Origin: Pseudonocardiales bacterium
GTDB lineage: Bacteria > Actinomycetota > Actinomycetes > Mycobacteriales > Pseudonocardiaceae
Assembly (NCBI GenBank): GCA_025465385.1
Contig: JAODNG010000300.1
Coordinates: 1 to 20,427 of the forward strand
Length of the DNA: 20,427 nt
Direction: 5' to 3'
Numbering within the stretch: position 1 is the first letter of the stretch; each line of letters starts with the position of its first letter. Positions 1 to 7,475 of this stretch are shown in pieces. Below the pieces are notes generated by a model that was not told where the DNA came from, ran no database searches, and saw only the letters and a list, made by a program, of their open reading frames with translations. The position numbers and the translations under genes were made by a program.

Positions 1-858
1 GTTCCTGAGTCCGCCGGGGGTTGCGACCGCGTCCTGACCGCGGTAGCCCCCGCTGATTTCACGGCCGTTAGCGGGACTGCGGGCGGCAGGATCGGGGACG
101 TAGATGCCGGCATCGTCGCGTTGTGGCAAGCCTATGGGCAGCATCGCGACGCGACTCTGCGTGACCGCCTGCTACTGCACTATGCGCCTTTGGTGAAGTA
201 TGTTGCCGGCCGGGTTGGAACGGGACTACCCGCCCATGTCGATATCGCGGACCTGGTGCAGTCGGGCGTGTTCGGCCTTTGGGACGCCATCAGCCGGTTC
301 GAACCTGAGCGGGGATTGAAGTTCGAGACCTATGCGATGCAGCGGATCCGGGGCGCGATCCTCGACGAGCTGCGCGCACAGGATTGGGTGCCCCGTTCAG
401 TGCGCAGCCGGGCCCGTGACGTGGAGCGTGCGCTGGAACGCTTGGAGAGCCGGTTGCAGCGCTCGGCAACTGACGCGGAGGTGGCCGTGGAACTCGGTGT
501 CAGCGTCGCCGATCTGCGCGAGCTCTATGCCCAGCTGCAGCTCACCAGTGTGATTGCGCTGGACGAACTCATGGCGGTGGGTCGCGGCGGCACGTCGATC
601 GCCGAAACGCTGCCTGACGACGCCGCTCAGGAGCCGGGCGCTGTGCTCGATTCCGTGGAGAGCAGGCGCCTGCTTGCCGAGGCGGTCTCGCAGCTCACCG
701 ACCGGGACCAAGTAGTGGTCTCGCTCTATTACTTCGAGAATCTCACCCTCGCCGAAATAGGACGGGTTCTTGGCGTGACGGAATCACGGGTATGCCAGCT
801 GCACACCAGGGCGGTGCTGCGACTCCGGAGCAAGTTACTGGAAGCATCCGCTGGTTGA
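1..858 (+). CDS. whiG: RNA polymerase sigma factor, WhiG/FliA (sigma-28) family, 5' end open
   Basis: Alternative sigma factor that directs RNA polymerase to a specialised regulon; in Streptomyces WhiG commits aerial hyphae to sporulation, in motile bacteria FliA drives flagellar genes. Counting from the TTG at 121, region 2 holds HYAPLVKYVAGRV, DLVQSGVFGLWDAI and FETYAMQRIRGAILDELR; WVPRSVRSRARDVERA opens region 3; the C-terminal helix-turn-helix (LAEIGRVLGVTESRVCQLHT) is region 4. The frame stays open to base 1. TTG 121 is the only ATG/GTG/TTG candidate inside the window, has no convincing ribosome binding site, and would begin right at the LWxxY motif that family members place 10-30 residues in. 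The true start is therefore probably upstream of the window. The rpsB-side location matches Streptomyces whiG. A flagellar role cannot be excluded from this window alone. Confidence 0.88.
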   Translation, partial: VPESAGGCDRVLTAVAPADFTAVSGTAGGRIGDVDAGIVALWQAYGQHRDATLRDRLLLHYAPLVKYVAGRVGTGLPAHVDIADLVQSGVFGLWDAISRFEPERGLKFETYAMQRIRGAILDELRAQDWVPRSVRSRARDVERALERLESRLQRSATDAEVAVELGVSVADLRELYAQLQLTSVIALDELMAVGRGGTSIAETLPDDAAQEPGAVLDSVESRRLLAEAVSQLTDRDQVVVSLYYFENLTLAEIGRVLGVTESRVCQLHTRAVLRLRSKLLEASAG

Positions 859-888
859 CGCGGCCGCGTTCGTCCTGCGTCGGCGACA

Positions 889-1515
889 TCATTGCTGATC
901 CACCAAGTCGTTGATGGGCAGCAGACGCACCCGTGTTCCGGCGAGCAGTCGCAGTGGGTCCAGGTATTGCGTGTCTTGTTCTCTATCCGGCGCGGCCCCT
1001 TCCGGCAGGCGGCGCAGGACGCCCCAGTGCAGGCAGGCCATGACGGTGCAGCCCAGGTGGCCGGGCTGCACAGTGCCGATCCCCTGACCCCTGACCACCC
1101 GATCGCCAGCGGTGACGGTCGGTGACACCGGCTCATAGGTCGTGCGCAGTCCCCCTGGATGGTCCACCGACACCACACCGCGGCCGGCCAGGATGCCGGC
1201 GAATACCACCGTGCCGGAGCCAGCGGCGAGCACCGGAGCTCCAGCCGTCGAGGCGAGGTCAACGCCACGATGCCCTGGCCCGTACCGCACCGCCGGCGGG
1301 TGGAAAGCCCGGACCACGGTCGGAGAACCGGCGAGCGGCCAGCCAAACCACCGCTCGGGTTCGTCACCGATGTCATCAGCTCCGGCTCGTTGCACCACGG
1401 CGGTCAGAGCTGTGGTCGGGACTGCATGATCACGCCACCCGGGCAGATCGGACAGTCCCAGCGGCCCACCGCACACAACCACGATGAGCACGGTGGCGAC
1501 TAGGTTCCGAGACAC
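889..1515 (-). CDS. Exported M23/LytM-domain protein with an altered HxH motif
   Basis: A 208-residue protein that should leave the cytoplasm: the GTG start is followed by a short positive stretch and a hydrophobic segment (about residues 5-22), consistent with a signal peptide. The LytM fold spans about 60-195, with the zinc-ligand motif HRGVDL (H82, D86) and CLHWG (C161, H163). M23 endopeptidases normally carry HxH there; the first histidine, the catalytic one, is a cysteine. I believe actinobacterial homologues next to rpsB (Rv2891 type) share this, so it may be a lineage trait with weak or no peptidase activity. The family cuts peptide cross-links in peptidoglycan; a binding or regulatory role is possible here. 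It converges on the sigma factor gene with 30 bases between them and is divergent from rpsB. Confidence 0.85.
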   Translation of the reverse strand: MSRNLVATVLIVVVCGGPLGLSDLPGWRDHAVPTTALTAVVQRAGADDIGDEPERWFGWPLAGSPTVVRAFHPPAVRYGPGHRGVDLASTAGAPVLAAGSGTVVFAGILAGRGVVSVDHPGGLRTTYEPVSPTVTAGDRVVRGQGIGTVQPGHLGCTVMACLHWGVLRRLPEGAAPDREQDTQYLDPLRLLAGTRVRLLPINDLVDQQ

Positions 1516-1643
1516 ACCGACAGCGTCACCGCATTGCGGCCCGCTGCCCAGCTACAGGGCCGATAGGTTGGGGATGAGGCGGGCGCTGTGGACAACTGCG
1601 GGCTGTGCGACCACCTGGGCTGCGGTTGGAGCCAGGCAGGTCG

Positions 1644-1649
1644 TACACT
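1644..1649 (+). promoter_or_regulatory. Candidate -10 element of the rpsB promoter
   Basis: TACACT fits the actinobacterial TAnnnT -10 pattern, in the gap upstream of rpsB. No good -35 hexamer lies 16-18 bases upstream; TTGGAG at 1626 is only 12 bases away. A transcript would start near 1656, giving a leader of about 200 bases. Confidence 0.35.
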
Positions 1650-1652
1650 GAA

Positions 1653-1667
1653 CATGCGACTCGCATG
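1653..1667. promoter_or_regulatory. Inverted repeat at the presumed rpsB transcription start
   Basis: CATGCGA and TCGCATG form perfect 7-base arms around a single base, beginning 3 bases after the candidate -10 TACACT. A near-perfect palindrome over the initiation site is the geometry of a repressor operator. It could also form by chance in G+C-rich DNA; the one-base centre rules out a normal RNA hairpin. Confidence 0.35.
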
Positions 1668-1862
1668 CGGGTCGACTTCGCGCGCCAGCGCTGCGCCCTA
1701 CCGGGGCCTCGGCGTCCGGCGGTCCTCGTCGCGGTCTTGATCGCACGGGGTCCGGCCGCTGGTCTGGCGCCAGGACGGCGGTCCAACCCGGCCCGCCGTG
1801 ACAACCGCATGAGCGCGCTGGCGCAAGCCAACGTGCCTGACACATTGAGGTGTGCACCGGCT

Positions 1863-2792
1863 ATGGCCGTCGTCACCATGAAGCAGCTGCTCGACTCCGG
1901 CGTGCACTTCGGGCACCAGACCCGCCGCTGGAACCCGAAGATGAAACGCTACATCTTCACCGAGCGCAACGGCATCTACATCATCGACCTGCAGCAGACC
2001 TTGACCTACATCGACCGGGCCTACGAGTTCATCAAGCAGACCGTGGCCCACGGCGGTTCGATCCTGTTCATCGGGACCAAGAAGCAGGCTCAGGAAGCGA
2101 TCTCGCATCACGCGCAGCGGGTCGGTATGCCGTTCGTGAACCACCGCTGGCTGGGCGGCATGCTCACGAACTTCTCCACCGTGCACAAGCGCCTGCAGCG
2201 CCTCAAGGAGCTTGAATCGATGGAACAGACCGGTGGCTTTTCCGGGCTGACCAAGAAGGAAATCCTGATGCGCACCCGGGAGAAAGACAAGCTTGAGAAG
2301 ACGCTGGGTGGGATTCGGGACATGCAGCGGGTGCCCAGTGCGGTGTGGATAGTCGACACCAAAAAGGAGCAGATCGCCGTCGGTGAGGCCCGCAAGCTGG
2401 GCATCCCGGTGGTCGCTATCCTGGACACCAACTGCGATCCCGACGAGGTCGACTACCCCATCCCGGGCAACGACGATGCGATCCGCTCCGCGGCGCTTCT
2501 CACTCGGGTCGTGGCCGACGCCACCGCCGACGGCTTGATGTCGCGAGGCGGACGCTCTGCCGGAGCCGATGGCTCGGACAAGCCAGAGGTCGGGGCCAAT
2601 GTTCACGAGCCGCTGGCGGAATGGGAGCAGGAGCTGATGGTTTCGAGCTCCGTCGTGCCCGGCAGTCCTGTCGCCGGCGACGCCGGCAAGCCCGCCCCTC
2701 TCACCCCTGCGTCGACCAACGTTGGCGAACAGGAAGCCGAGCCGTCGCAGGCGGAACCTATGGCCGCCAACAACGGCGTATCGCAGTCCTAA
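1863..2792 (+). CDS. rpsB: 30S ribosomal protein S2
   Basis: S2 binds the 30S subunit between head and body and is needed to recruit S1-like functions and initiate translation. The 309-residue product opens with MAVVTMKQLLDSGVHFGHQT, the typical start of the S2 family, followed by RWNPKMKRYIFTERNGIYIIDLQQT, WLGGMLTNFSTV and the signature around PVVAILDTNCDPDEVDYPIPGNDDAIRS. I chose ATG 1863 because homology begins there; GAGG at 1847-1850 is a somewhat distant (12-base) ribosome binding site. About 75 C-terminal residues form a low-complexity acidic, Ser/Pro/Ala tail absent from E. coli S2 but usual in Actinobacteria. It is followed 60 bases later by tsf, the near-universal partner. Confidence 0.97.
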   Translation: MAVVTMKQLLDSGVHFGHQTRRWNPKMKRYIFTERNGIYIIDLQQTLTYIDRAYEFIKQTVAHGGSILFIGTKKQAQEAISHHAQRVGMPFVNHRWLGGMLTNFSTVHKRLQRLKELESMEQTGGFSGLTKKEILMRTREKDKLEKTLGGIRDMQRVPSAVWIVDTKKEQIAVGEARKLGIPVVAILDTNCDPDEVDYPIPGNDDAIRSAALLTRVVADATADGLMSRGGRSAGADGSDKPEVGANVHEPLAEWEQELMVSSSVVPGSPVAGDAGKPAPLTPASTNVGEQEAEPSQAEPMAANNGVSQS

Positions 2793-2852
2793 GAGGTCGG
2801 CTGCCCGCTCTGCTTCGATCCGATAACGAAATCTCCAGGACGGTAAGTCACG

Positions 2853-3668
2853 ATGGCGAATTACTCTGCCGCCGATGTGAAGCGGATCCGGGACCTCACT
2901 GGTTCCGGGATGATGGATTGCAAGAAGGCCCTGGAAGAATCCGGCGGCGACTTCGACCGGGCGGTTGAACTGCTGCGAATCAAGGGCGCCAAGGACGTCG
3001 GCAAGCGTGCTGAGCGCACCACGGCCAATGGCCTGGTGGCGGCCGAGGGCGGCGTGATGATCGAACTCAACTGCGAGACCGACTTCGTGGCCAAGGGCGC
3101 CGACTTTCAGGAACTCGCCCGCAAGATCGTTGCTGAGGCGATCCGGACCCGACCGGCCGACGCGGAGACGCTCGCGCGGGCGCAGCTCAACGGCGGCACG
3201 GTCGACGACGCGGTGCAGGACGTCTCGGCCAAGATCGGTGAGAAGCTGCAGTTGCGCCGGGTAGTGTCTTTCGACGGCGAGGTGGCGACCTACCTGCACC
3301 GCCGCGCTTCGGACCTGCCCCCCGCGGTGGGCGTGCTTGTGGAGTATGACGGCGGTTCAGGCGAGACGGCTCGAGCTGTAGCGATGCAGGTCGCCGCCAT
3401 GAAACCGCGCTACGTCACTCGGGACGAGGTGCCAGCCGACGTGCTGGCCGACGAACGGCGCATCGCCGAGGAGACCGCTCGCCAGGAGGGCAAGCCGGAG
3501 CAGGCCCTACCGAAGATTGTCGAGGGCCGCCTCAACGGTTTCTTCAAGGACGCCGTGTTGCTGGAGCAGTCTTCCGTGCAGGAATCCAAGAAGACCGTCA
3601 AGGCGCTGCTGGACGAGGCCGGAATGGTTGTGCAGCGCTTCGCCCGCTTCGAGGTCGGCCAGGCCTGA
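2853..3668 (+). CDS. tsf: Translation elongation factor Ts
   Basis: EF-Ts is the guanine nucleotide exchange factor that recycles EF-Tu-GDP to EF-Tu-GTP in the cytoplasm. The 271-residue protein has the N-terminal UBA-like module with RDLTGSGMMDCKKAL (residues 13-27) and the EF-Tu-contacting TDFV motif (76-79) within ELNCETDFVAKGADF. It then has the two core subdomains, with KIGEKLQLRR and the C-terminal FKDAVLLEQ segment. Length is typical for Actinobacteria. The ATG has an AGGA Shine-Dalgarno at 2837-2840. It lies downstream of rpsB with no terminator visible and ends 6 bases before pyrH, so rpsB-tsf-pyrH are probably co-transcribed at least in part. Confidence 0.97.
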   Translation: MANYSAADVKRIRDLTGSGMMDCKKALEESGGDFDRAVELLRIKGAKDVGKRAERTTANGLVAAEGGVMIELNCETDFVAKGADFQELARKIVAEAIRTRPADAETLARAQLNGGTVDDAVQDVSAKIGEKLQLRRVVSFDGEVATYLHRRASDLPPAVGVLVEYDGGSGETARAVAMQVAAMKPRYVTRDEVPADVLADERRIAEETARQEGKPEQALPKIVEGRLNGFFKDAVLLEQSSVQESKKTVKALLDEAGMVVQRFARFEVGQA

Positions 3669-3674
3669 CACCCA

Positions 3675-4412
3675 ATGATGGTCGACCGGCTGGTGGCTCC
3701 CGAATACCGCAGAGTGCTCCTCAAGCTCGGCGGCGAGATGTTCGGCGGCGGTGGGGTCGGGGTAGACCCGGAGGTCGTCAAGGCTGTCGCGCGGCAGATC
3801 GCCGACGTGGTGGCCAGCGGCGTGCAGATGGCGGTGGTGATCGGCGGGGGAAACTTCTTCCGTGGCGAAGAACTCCAGCAGGGCGGGATGGAACGGTCCC
3901 GCGCCGACTACATGGGAATGCTCGGCACGGTGATGAACTGCCTAGCTCTGCAGGACTTTCTGGAACGTGAGCATAAGATCGACACCCGGGTGCAGACGGC
4001 TATCACGATGGGTCAGGTCGCTGAGCCATACATTCCGCGCCGAGCCATCAGGCACCTTGAGAAAGGCCGGGTGGTGATCTTCGGGGCTGGCGTGGGGATG
4101 CCCTACTTCTCCACCGATACCACCGGCGCTCAGCGAGCGCTGGAGATCTGTTGCGAGGTTCTGCTGTTGGGCAAGGCGGTCGACGGGGTATACACCGCAG
4201 ACCCGAAGATCGATCCTTCCGCCACGATGTTCACCCACATCACCCATCGCGAGGTACTCGAACGCGGCCTCAAAGTCGCGGATGCGACCGCATTCAGCCT
4301 CTGCATGGACAACAAGCTGCCGATTATCGTGTTCAATCTGCTTACCGAAGGCAACATCGCTCGGGCAGTACGTGGCGAGCCCATCGGAACCCTGGTCAGC
4401 TCTGCGGCATAA
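3675..4412 (+). CDS. pyrH: Uridylate kinase (UMP kinase)
   Basis: Phosphorylates UMP to UDP with ATP, feeding pyrimidine nucleotide and UDP-sugar synthesis; bacterial PyrH is a hexamer of the amino acid kinase fold, usually controlled by GTP and UTP. Seen in the 245 residues: RRVLLKLGGEMFGGG near the N-terminus, VVIGGGNFFRG, DYMGMLGTVMN, AITMGQVAEPYIPRRAIRHL, VVIFGAGVGMPYFSTDTTGA and the C-terminal DATAFSLCMDN. The common LKLSGE is LKLGGE, which I recall as usual for actinobacterial PyrH. Two in-frame ATGs (3675, 3678) are equally possible starts. It begins 6 bases after tsf and is followed 22 bases later by frr. Confidence 0.96.
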   Translation: MMVDRLVAPEYRRVLLKLGGEMFGGGGVGVDPEVVKAVARQIADVVASGVQMAVVIGGGNFFRGEELQQGGMERSRADYMGMLGTVMNCLALQDFLEREHKIDTRVQTAITMGQVAEPYIPRRAIRHLEKGRVVIFGAGVGMPYFSTDTTGAQRALEICCEVLLLGKAVDGVYTADPKIDPSATMFTHITHREVLERGLKVADATAFSLCMDNKLPIIVFNLLTEGNIARAVRGEPIGTLVSSAA

Positions 4413-4434
4413 CGCTAGTTCACAAGGAGCAGCC

Positions 4435-4992
4435 GTGATCGACGACACCCTCTTCGACGCCGAAGAGAAGATGGAGAAGGCCGTATCAGTGGCCAAGGAG
4501 GACCTCGCCACAGTGCGTACCGGTCGAGCCAGCCCCACGATGTTCTCCAAGATCGTCGTAGACTATTACGGCTCAGCCACGCCCTTGATCCAACTCGCTA
4601 GCGTCTCGGTTCCCGAGGCTCGGATGGCCGTGATCAAGCCCTACGATCCAAGCCAGCTGCGGCCGATGGAGAAGGCGATCCGGGATTCCGACTTGGGCGT
4701 CAATCCCACTAATGACGGGATGATCATCCGGGTCCTCATCCCGCAGCTGTCGCAGGAACGTCGCCGGGACCTGGTCAAGGTGGCGCACAGCAAGGGCGAA
4801 GAGGCCAAGGTATCCATTCGCAATATCCGTCGCAGGGCCAAGGAACAGCTCAGCCGCATCGGTCGCGACGGCGAGGCAGGTGAGGACGACGTGGCACGGG
4901 CAGAGAAGGAGCTGGAGGCCTTCACGCACCGGTACGTGGGGCAGATCGATGAGCTTGTCAAACACAAGGAATCTGAACTGCTCGAGGTCTGA
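4435..4992 (+). CDS. frr: Ribosome recycling factor
   Basis: With EF-G, RRF splits the post-termination 70S complex so ribosomes can be reused. The 185-residue product matches family length and shows VRTGRASPTMFSKIVVDYYG, PYDPSQLRPMEKAIRDSDLG, NPTNDGMIIRVLIPQLSQERR and the long charged helices of domain I at both ends. The GTG at 4435 is preceded by AAGGAG at 4424-4429, a good spacing, and gives the family's normal N-terminus. The same frame stays open upstream inside pyrH, so a longer start would be artificial. Its TGA is immediately followed by the cdsA ATG, indicating translational coupling. Confidence 0.96.
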   Translation: MIDDTLFDAEEKMEKAVSVAKEDLATVRTGRASPTMFSKIVVDYYGSATPLIQLASVSVPEARMAVIKPYDPSQLRPMEKAIRDSDLGVNPTNDGMIIRVLIPQLSQERRRDLVKVAHSKGEEAKVSIRNIRRRAKEQLSRIGRDGEAGEDDVARAEKELEAFTHRYVGQIDELVKHKESELLEV

Positions 4993-5865
4993 ATGGCCGC
5001 CAGCGGTTCGCCCGAGCGACCCACCTCCGCCGTGGACCCGGCGCGGCGCCTCGGTACTCCCAGGGCGGGCCGGAACCTGTGGGCCGCGATCGCAGTCGGG
5101 CTGCTGCTGAGTTCTGGGGTCCTGGTTGCGTTATTCACGGTGCGACATGTGTTCATCGGGATCGTTGCTGCGGCCGTGGCGATTTCCAGTTGGGAGCTGG
5201 CCGGCGCGATGCGCCGCGGGGGTATCGCGGTCTCGTTGCCACCGGTAGTGCTCGGTGGTCAAGCGATGGTGTGGCTGGCTTGGCCGTTCGGCCGTGACGG
5301 GATACTCCTCGCATTCGTGATCACAGTGCTGGTCTGCCTGGTGTGGCGCTTTCCCAGTGGCGCGGCGGGGTATCTCCGGGACGTCAGCGCCTCGGTGTTC
5401 AGCGCGGCTTACGTGGCAGGCTTCGCCGCATTCGCAACGTTGCTGGTGATACCAGCTGATGGAGCGGCGCGGGTCCTGTGCCTGATGCTCGCCGCGGTCG
5501 GTTCGGACGTTGGCGGCTACGCCACCGGAGTCCTGGGCGGCCGGCACCTGATGGCGCCGTTGATCAGTCCGAAGAAGTCCTGGGAGGGTTTCATTGGATC
5601 CCTCCTGGTCGGGACTGCGGCAGGTGCTCTGTCGGTGACCCTCTTGTTGGACGGTCAGCCCTGGCGTGGGGTGTTGTTCGGGGCGGCGATCGTGCTCACC
5701 GCGACCGGAGGGGATCTGATCGAATCGCTGATCAAGCGCGATCTGGGCGTCAAGGACATGGGAACCATGCTGCCCGGCCACGGCGGATTGATGGACCGCC
5801 TCGACTCACTGCTGCCCTCAGCGGTCGTGGCCTGGCTGCTGCTGAGCCTGCTCGTACCGTTCTAG
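4993..5865 (+). CDS. cdsA: Phosphatidate cytidylyltransferase (CDP-diacylglycerol synthase)
   Basis: An integral membrane enzyme that makes CDP-diacylglycerol from CTP and phosphatidic acid, the branch point for phosphatidylinositol, cardiolipin and phosphatidylethanolamine. The 290 residues contain a basic, Pro-rich cytoplasmic N-terminus (1-35), about eight hydrophobic segments, and the complete CDS signature at 245-271: SLIKRDLGVKDMG followed by PGHGGLMDRLD with its conserved Lys, Asp and His-Gly-Gly. The ATG abuts the frr stop with no gap. Its TAG stop shares the CTAG tetranucleotide at 5862-5865 with the stop of the convergent VOC gene, so no terminator fits between them. Confidence 0.95.
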   Translation: MAASGSPERPTSAVDPARRLGTPRAGRNLWAAIAVGLLLSSGVLVALFTVRHVFIGIVAAAVAISSWELAGAMRRGGIAVSLPPVVLGGQAMVWLAWPFGRDGILLAFVITVLVCLVWRFPSGAAGYLRDVSASVFSAAYVAGFAAFATLLVIPADGAARVLCLMLAAVGSDVGGYATGVLGGRHLMAPLISPKKSWEGFIGSLLVGTAAGALSVTLLLDGQPWRGVLFGAAIVLTATGGDLIESLIKRDLGVKDMGTMLPGHGGLMDRLDSLLPSAVVAWLLLSLLVPF

Positions 5866-6692
5866 TGGAGGTACCCGGCTTCGTCGGCGATGCTGGTCGG
5901 CGGCGGCACGACCCGCGCGGTGGGATCGATCAGCGCGAAGTGAGCCCCCGACGGGTCGGCGACCCGCGCGATCCGTCCCAACTCGGTGTCGTAGGGATAA
6001 ATCTCCACCCGCCCGCCGAGGTCGAGCACCCGATTGACCGCACCGTCCGTGCCGATCTGCGGGTCCACCGCGAAGTGAAGCATCCAGTGCGCAGGGATTT
6101 CGCGGGCCCAATCCTCGTTCATCTGTAACCTGGCCAGCATCGTCGGCCCACCCCGCGACCAGGTGGTGTACTCCACATAGCGGCCATCACCGATCTGATT
6201 CTGCTGGTAGCCGAAGAGGTTTGCGTAGAACTCGTCGGCCAGCTGGCCATCCCAGGTGTTCAACTCGGCCCAAATCAGCGACCCGGGGTCGGTGGTATGA
6301 AACGTCCACGGCGGACCCGGCTCCCAGAAACCGATCACCCCGCCGGTCGGGTCCGCCCCGATGAACACGCTGCCTTGTCCTGGCGCATCCACCGGCCCAT
6401 AGAGCACCTGTCCACCCCACTGAGCGAACGTATCGGCGGTGTGCATGATGTTGGCACTGGCCAGATACAGCCGCCAAGCGACCGGTTGGTCTGCCTCCAC
6501 TGGAACGCCTGCCAGGCCAGCCACCGGTTCCCCGCCACGCAGCGCGATGGTGTAATTCCCGGTGCCTGGGTCTGGGTCGATCTCGTAGGTCCAGCCGAAC
6601 AACCCAGCGTAGAAGTCGCGACTGCGGGCCGGATCAGTGCTCGATACGTCGATCCAGCAGATCAGTCCCGGAAAGAATGTGTCCTCGGTCAC
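5862..6692 (-). CDS. Two-domain VOC (glyoxalase/bleomycin-resistance-like) family protein
   Basis: The 276 residues form two tandem vicinal-oxygen-chelate domains, about 10-125 and 138-258, each starting with a pattern like CWIDVSSTDPARSRDFYAGLFGW or WAELNTWDGQLADEFYANLFGY. This is the COG3324-like architecture of predicted lactoylglutathione-lyase-related enzymes; the substrate cannot be read from sequence. No signal peptide, so cytoplasmic. The GTG start at 6692 is preceded by a -10-like TAGTGT 6 bases away, suggesting a leaderless message. It is divergent from the methyltransferase gene (54 bases between starts) and convergent with cdsA. It is an addition relative to the familiar cdsA-rlmN neighbourhood. 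Family assignment is firm, function unknown. Confidence 0.85.
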   Translation of the reverse strand: MTEDTFFPGLICWIDVSSTDPARSRDFYAGLFGWTYEIDPDPGTGNYTIALRGGEPVAGLAGVPVEADQPVAWRLYLASANIMHTADTFAQWGGQVLYGPVDAPGQGSVFIGADPTGGVIGFWEPGPPWTFHTTDPGSLIWAELNTWDGQLADEFYANLFGYQQNQIGDGRYVEYTTWSRGGPTMLARLQMNEDWAREIPAHWMLHFAVDPQIGTDGAVNRVLDLGGRVEIYPYDTELGRIARVADPSGAHFALIDPTARVVPPPTSIADEAGYLH

Positions 6693-6698
6693 CGCGCG

Positions 6699-6704
6699 AC
6701 ACTA
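6699..6704 (-). promoter_or_regulatory. Candidate -10 of a leaderless promoter for the VOC gene
   Basis: Read on the minus strand, TAGTGT matches TAnnnT and stands 6 bases before the GTG at 6692, so transcription would begin at the start codon. There is no Shine-Dalgarno in between. No clear -35 hexamer was seen. Confidence 0.4.
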
Positions 6705-6734
6705 CAAGATTCGGGCTACTGCTTGGCGCGCAGG

Positions 6735-6740
6735 CACAAT
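6735..6740 (+). promoter_or_regulatory. Candidate -10 of a leaderless promoter for the methyltransferase gene
   Basis: CACAAT lies 6 bases before the GTG at 6747 with no Shine-Dalgarno between them. Together with the minus-strand element at 6699-6704 it would make a compact back-to-back promoter pair. The -35 region is not convincing. Confidence 0.3.
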
Positions 6741-6746
6741 AGACCG

Positions 6747-7475
6747 GTGACCGACCCAGGCGTGCTGGCCAGCCCCAACATCTGGCACTGGCCTGAGGTC
6801 TACGAACGGGAGAATCAGGCGGTCGACGCGGATGGGGCGCTGTGGGCAGCATTGGCCGATCAGATTGACTGGGGTGGCGCCGACGTCGCCGATGTCGGCT
6901 GCGGGGACGGGTTTCATCTGCCCCAGTTCGCCGAACGCGCTCGCAGCGTGGTCGGCGTGGAACCACACCATCCGCTGGTGATTCGAGCCCGCCGACGGGT
7001 TGGTGACCTGGCCCGCGTCCGGGTGCTCTTCGGCCGCGCTCAACGGCTGCCGTTGCCCGACTCCAGCGTCGATCTGGTGCACGCCCGGGTCGCATACTTC
7101 TTCGGCCCAGGTTGCGAACGCGGGCTGGCCGAGGCGCGCCGCGTGCTGCGCCCGGGCGGTACCACGGTCGTGATCGATCTGGACGGGAACCACGGCCCTT
7201 ATGGCGAGTGGTTGTGCGCGGCAGCGCCTCGCTACCGGCCGGCCGCCGTCGAGGCGTTCTTCGCTGCCCAAGGCTTCGACTGCCGCCGGGTGGACACCAT
7301 CTGGCGGTTTCGCAATCGTGGTGATCTGGAGGACGCCCTGCGCATCGAGTTCACTCCGAAGGTGGCGGCGCGAGCGATCGCCCAGACGTCAGGATTGACC
7401 ATTCCCGTCCGCTACCGTCTGCACCTGCGCCGCGAGCCCACAGTTCTCACCGTGGGACACTGGAAAGCGAGATGA
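6747..7475 (+). CDS. Class I SAM-dependent methyltransferase, substrate unknown
   Basis: A 242-residue cytoplasmic protein with a Rossmann-like methyltransferase core: motif I VADVGCGDG (about 47-55), the acidic end of strand 2 in VVGVEPHH, the LPLPDSSVDLVHARVA segment, and the post-core LAEARRVLRPGGTTVVIDLD typical of the Methyltransf_11/UbiE-like group. The frame is open far upstream, but homology and the leaderless promoter geometry point to GTG 6747. Its TGA overlaps the ATG of rlmN in an ATGA tetranucleotide, so translation is coupled to a 23S rRNA methyltransferase. A role in RNA or small-molecule methylation is possible but not shown; coupling may only reflect shared transcription. Confidence 0.82.
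   Translation: MTDPGVLASPNIWHWPEVYERENQAVDADGALWAALADQIDWGGADVADVGCGDGFHLPQFAERARSVVGVEPHHPLVIRARRRVGDLARVRVLFGRAQRLPLPDSSVDLVHARVAYFFGPGCERGLAEARRVLRPGGTTVVIDLDGNHGPYGEWLCAAAPRYRPAAVEAFFAAQGFDCRRVDTIWRFRNRGDLEDALRIEFTPKVAARAIAQTSGLTIPVRYRLHLRREPTVLTVGHWKAR

Larger units (their letters stand above)
1516..1862. other. Intergenic region and presumed rpsB leader
   Basis: This 347-base stretch separates the divergent M23 and rpsB genes. It contains a -10-like hexamer and a 15-base inverted repeat (listed separately). The rpsB frame stays open upstream to 1605, but S2 homology begins at the ATG at 1863, so I treat 1656-1862 as an untranslated leader of about 200 bases. Ribosomal protein operon leaders often bind their own product, but I could not recognise a known leader fold here. 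Confidence 0.5.

Noticed and set aside
858..869. Perfect 12-base palindrome ACGCGGCCGCGT after the sigma factor stop
   Set aside because: Short all-G+C palindromes are expected by chance here, and no T-run or loop makes it a terminator.
1654..1740. Possible 28-codon leader peptide upstream of rpsB starting at ATG 1654
   Set aside because: The ATG is only 4 bases after the -10 candidate, too close for a leaderless start, and there is no ribosome binding site.
1698..3299. 533-codon minus-strand open frame opposite rpsB and tsf
   Set aside because: It is antisense to two certain genes, has a biased composition typical of high-G+C shadows, and shows no recognisable domain.
3693..3710. LKLGGE instead of LKLSGE in UMP kinase
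   Set aside because: I recall the glycine as usual in actinobacterial PyrH, so it is probably a lineage trait rather than a defect.
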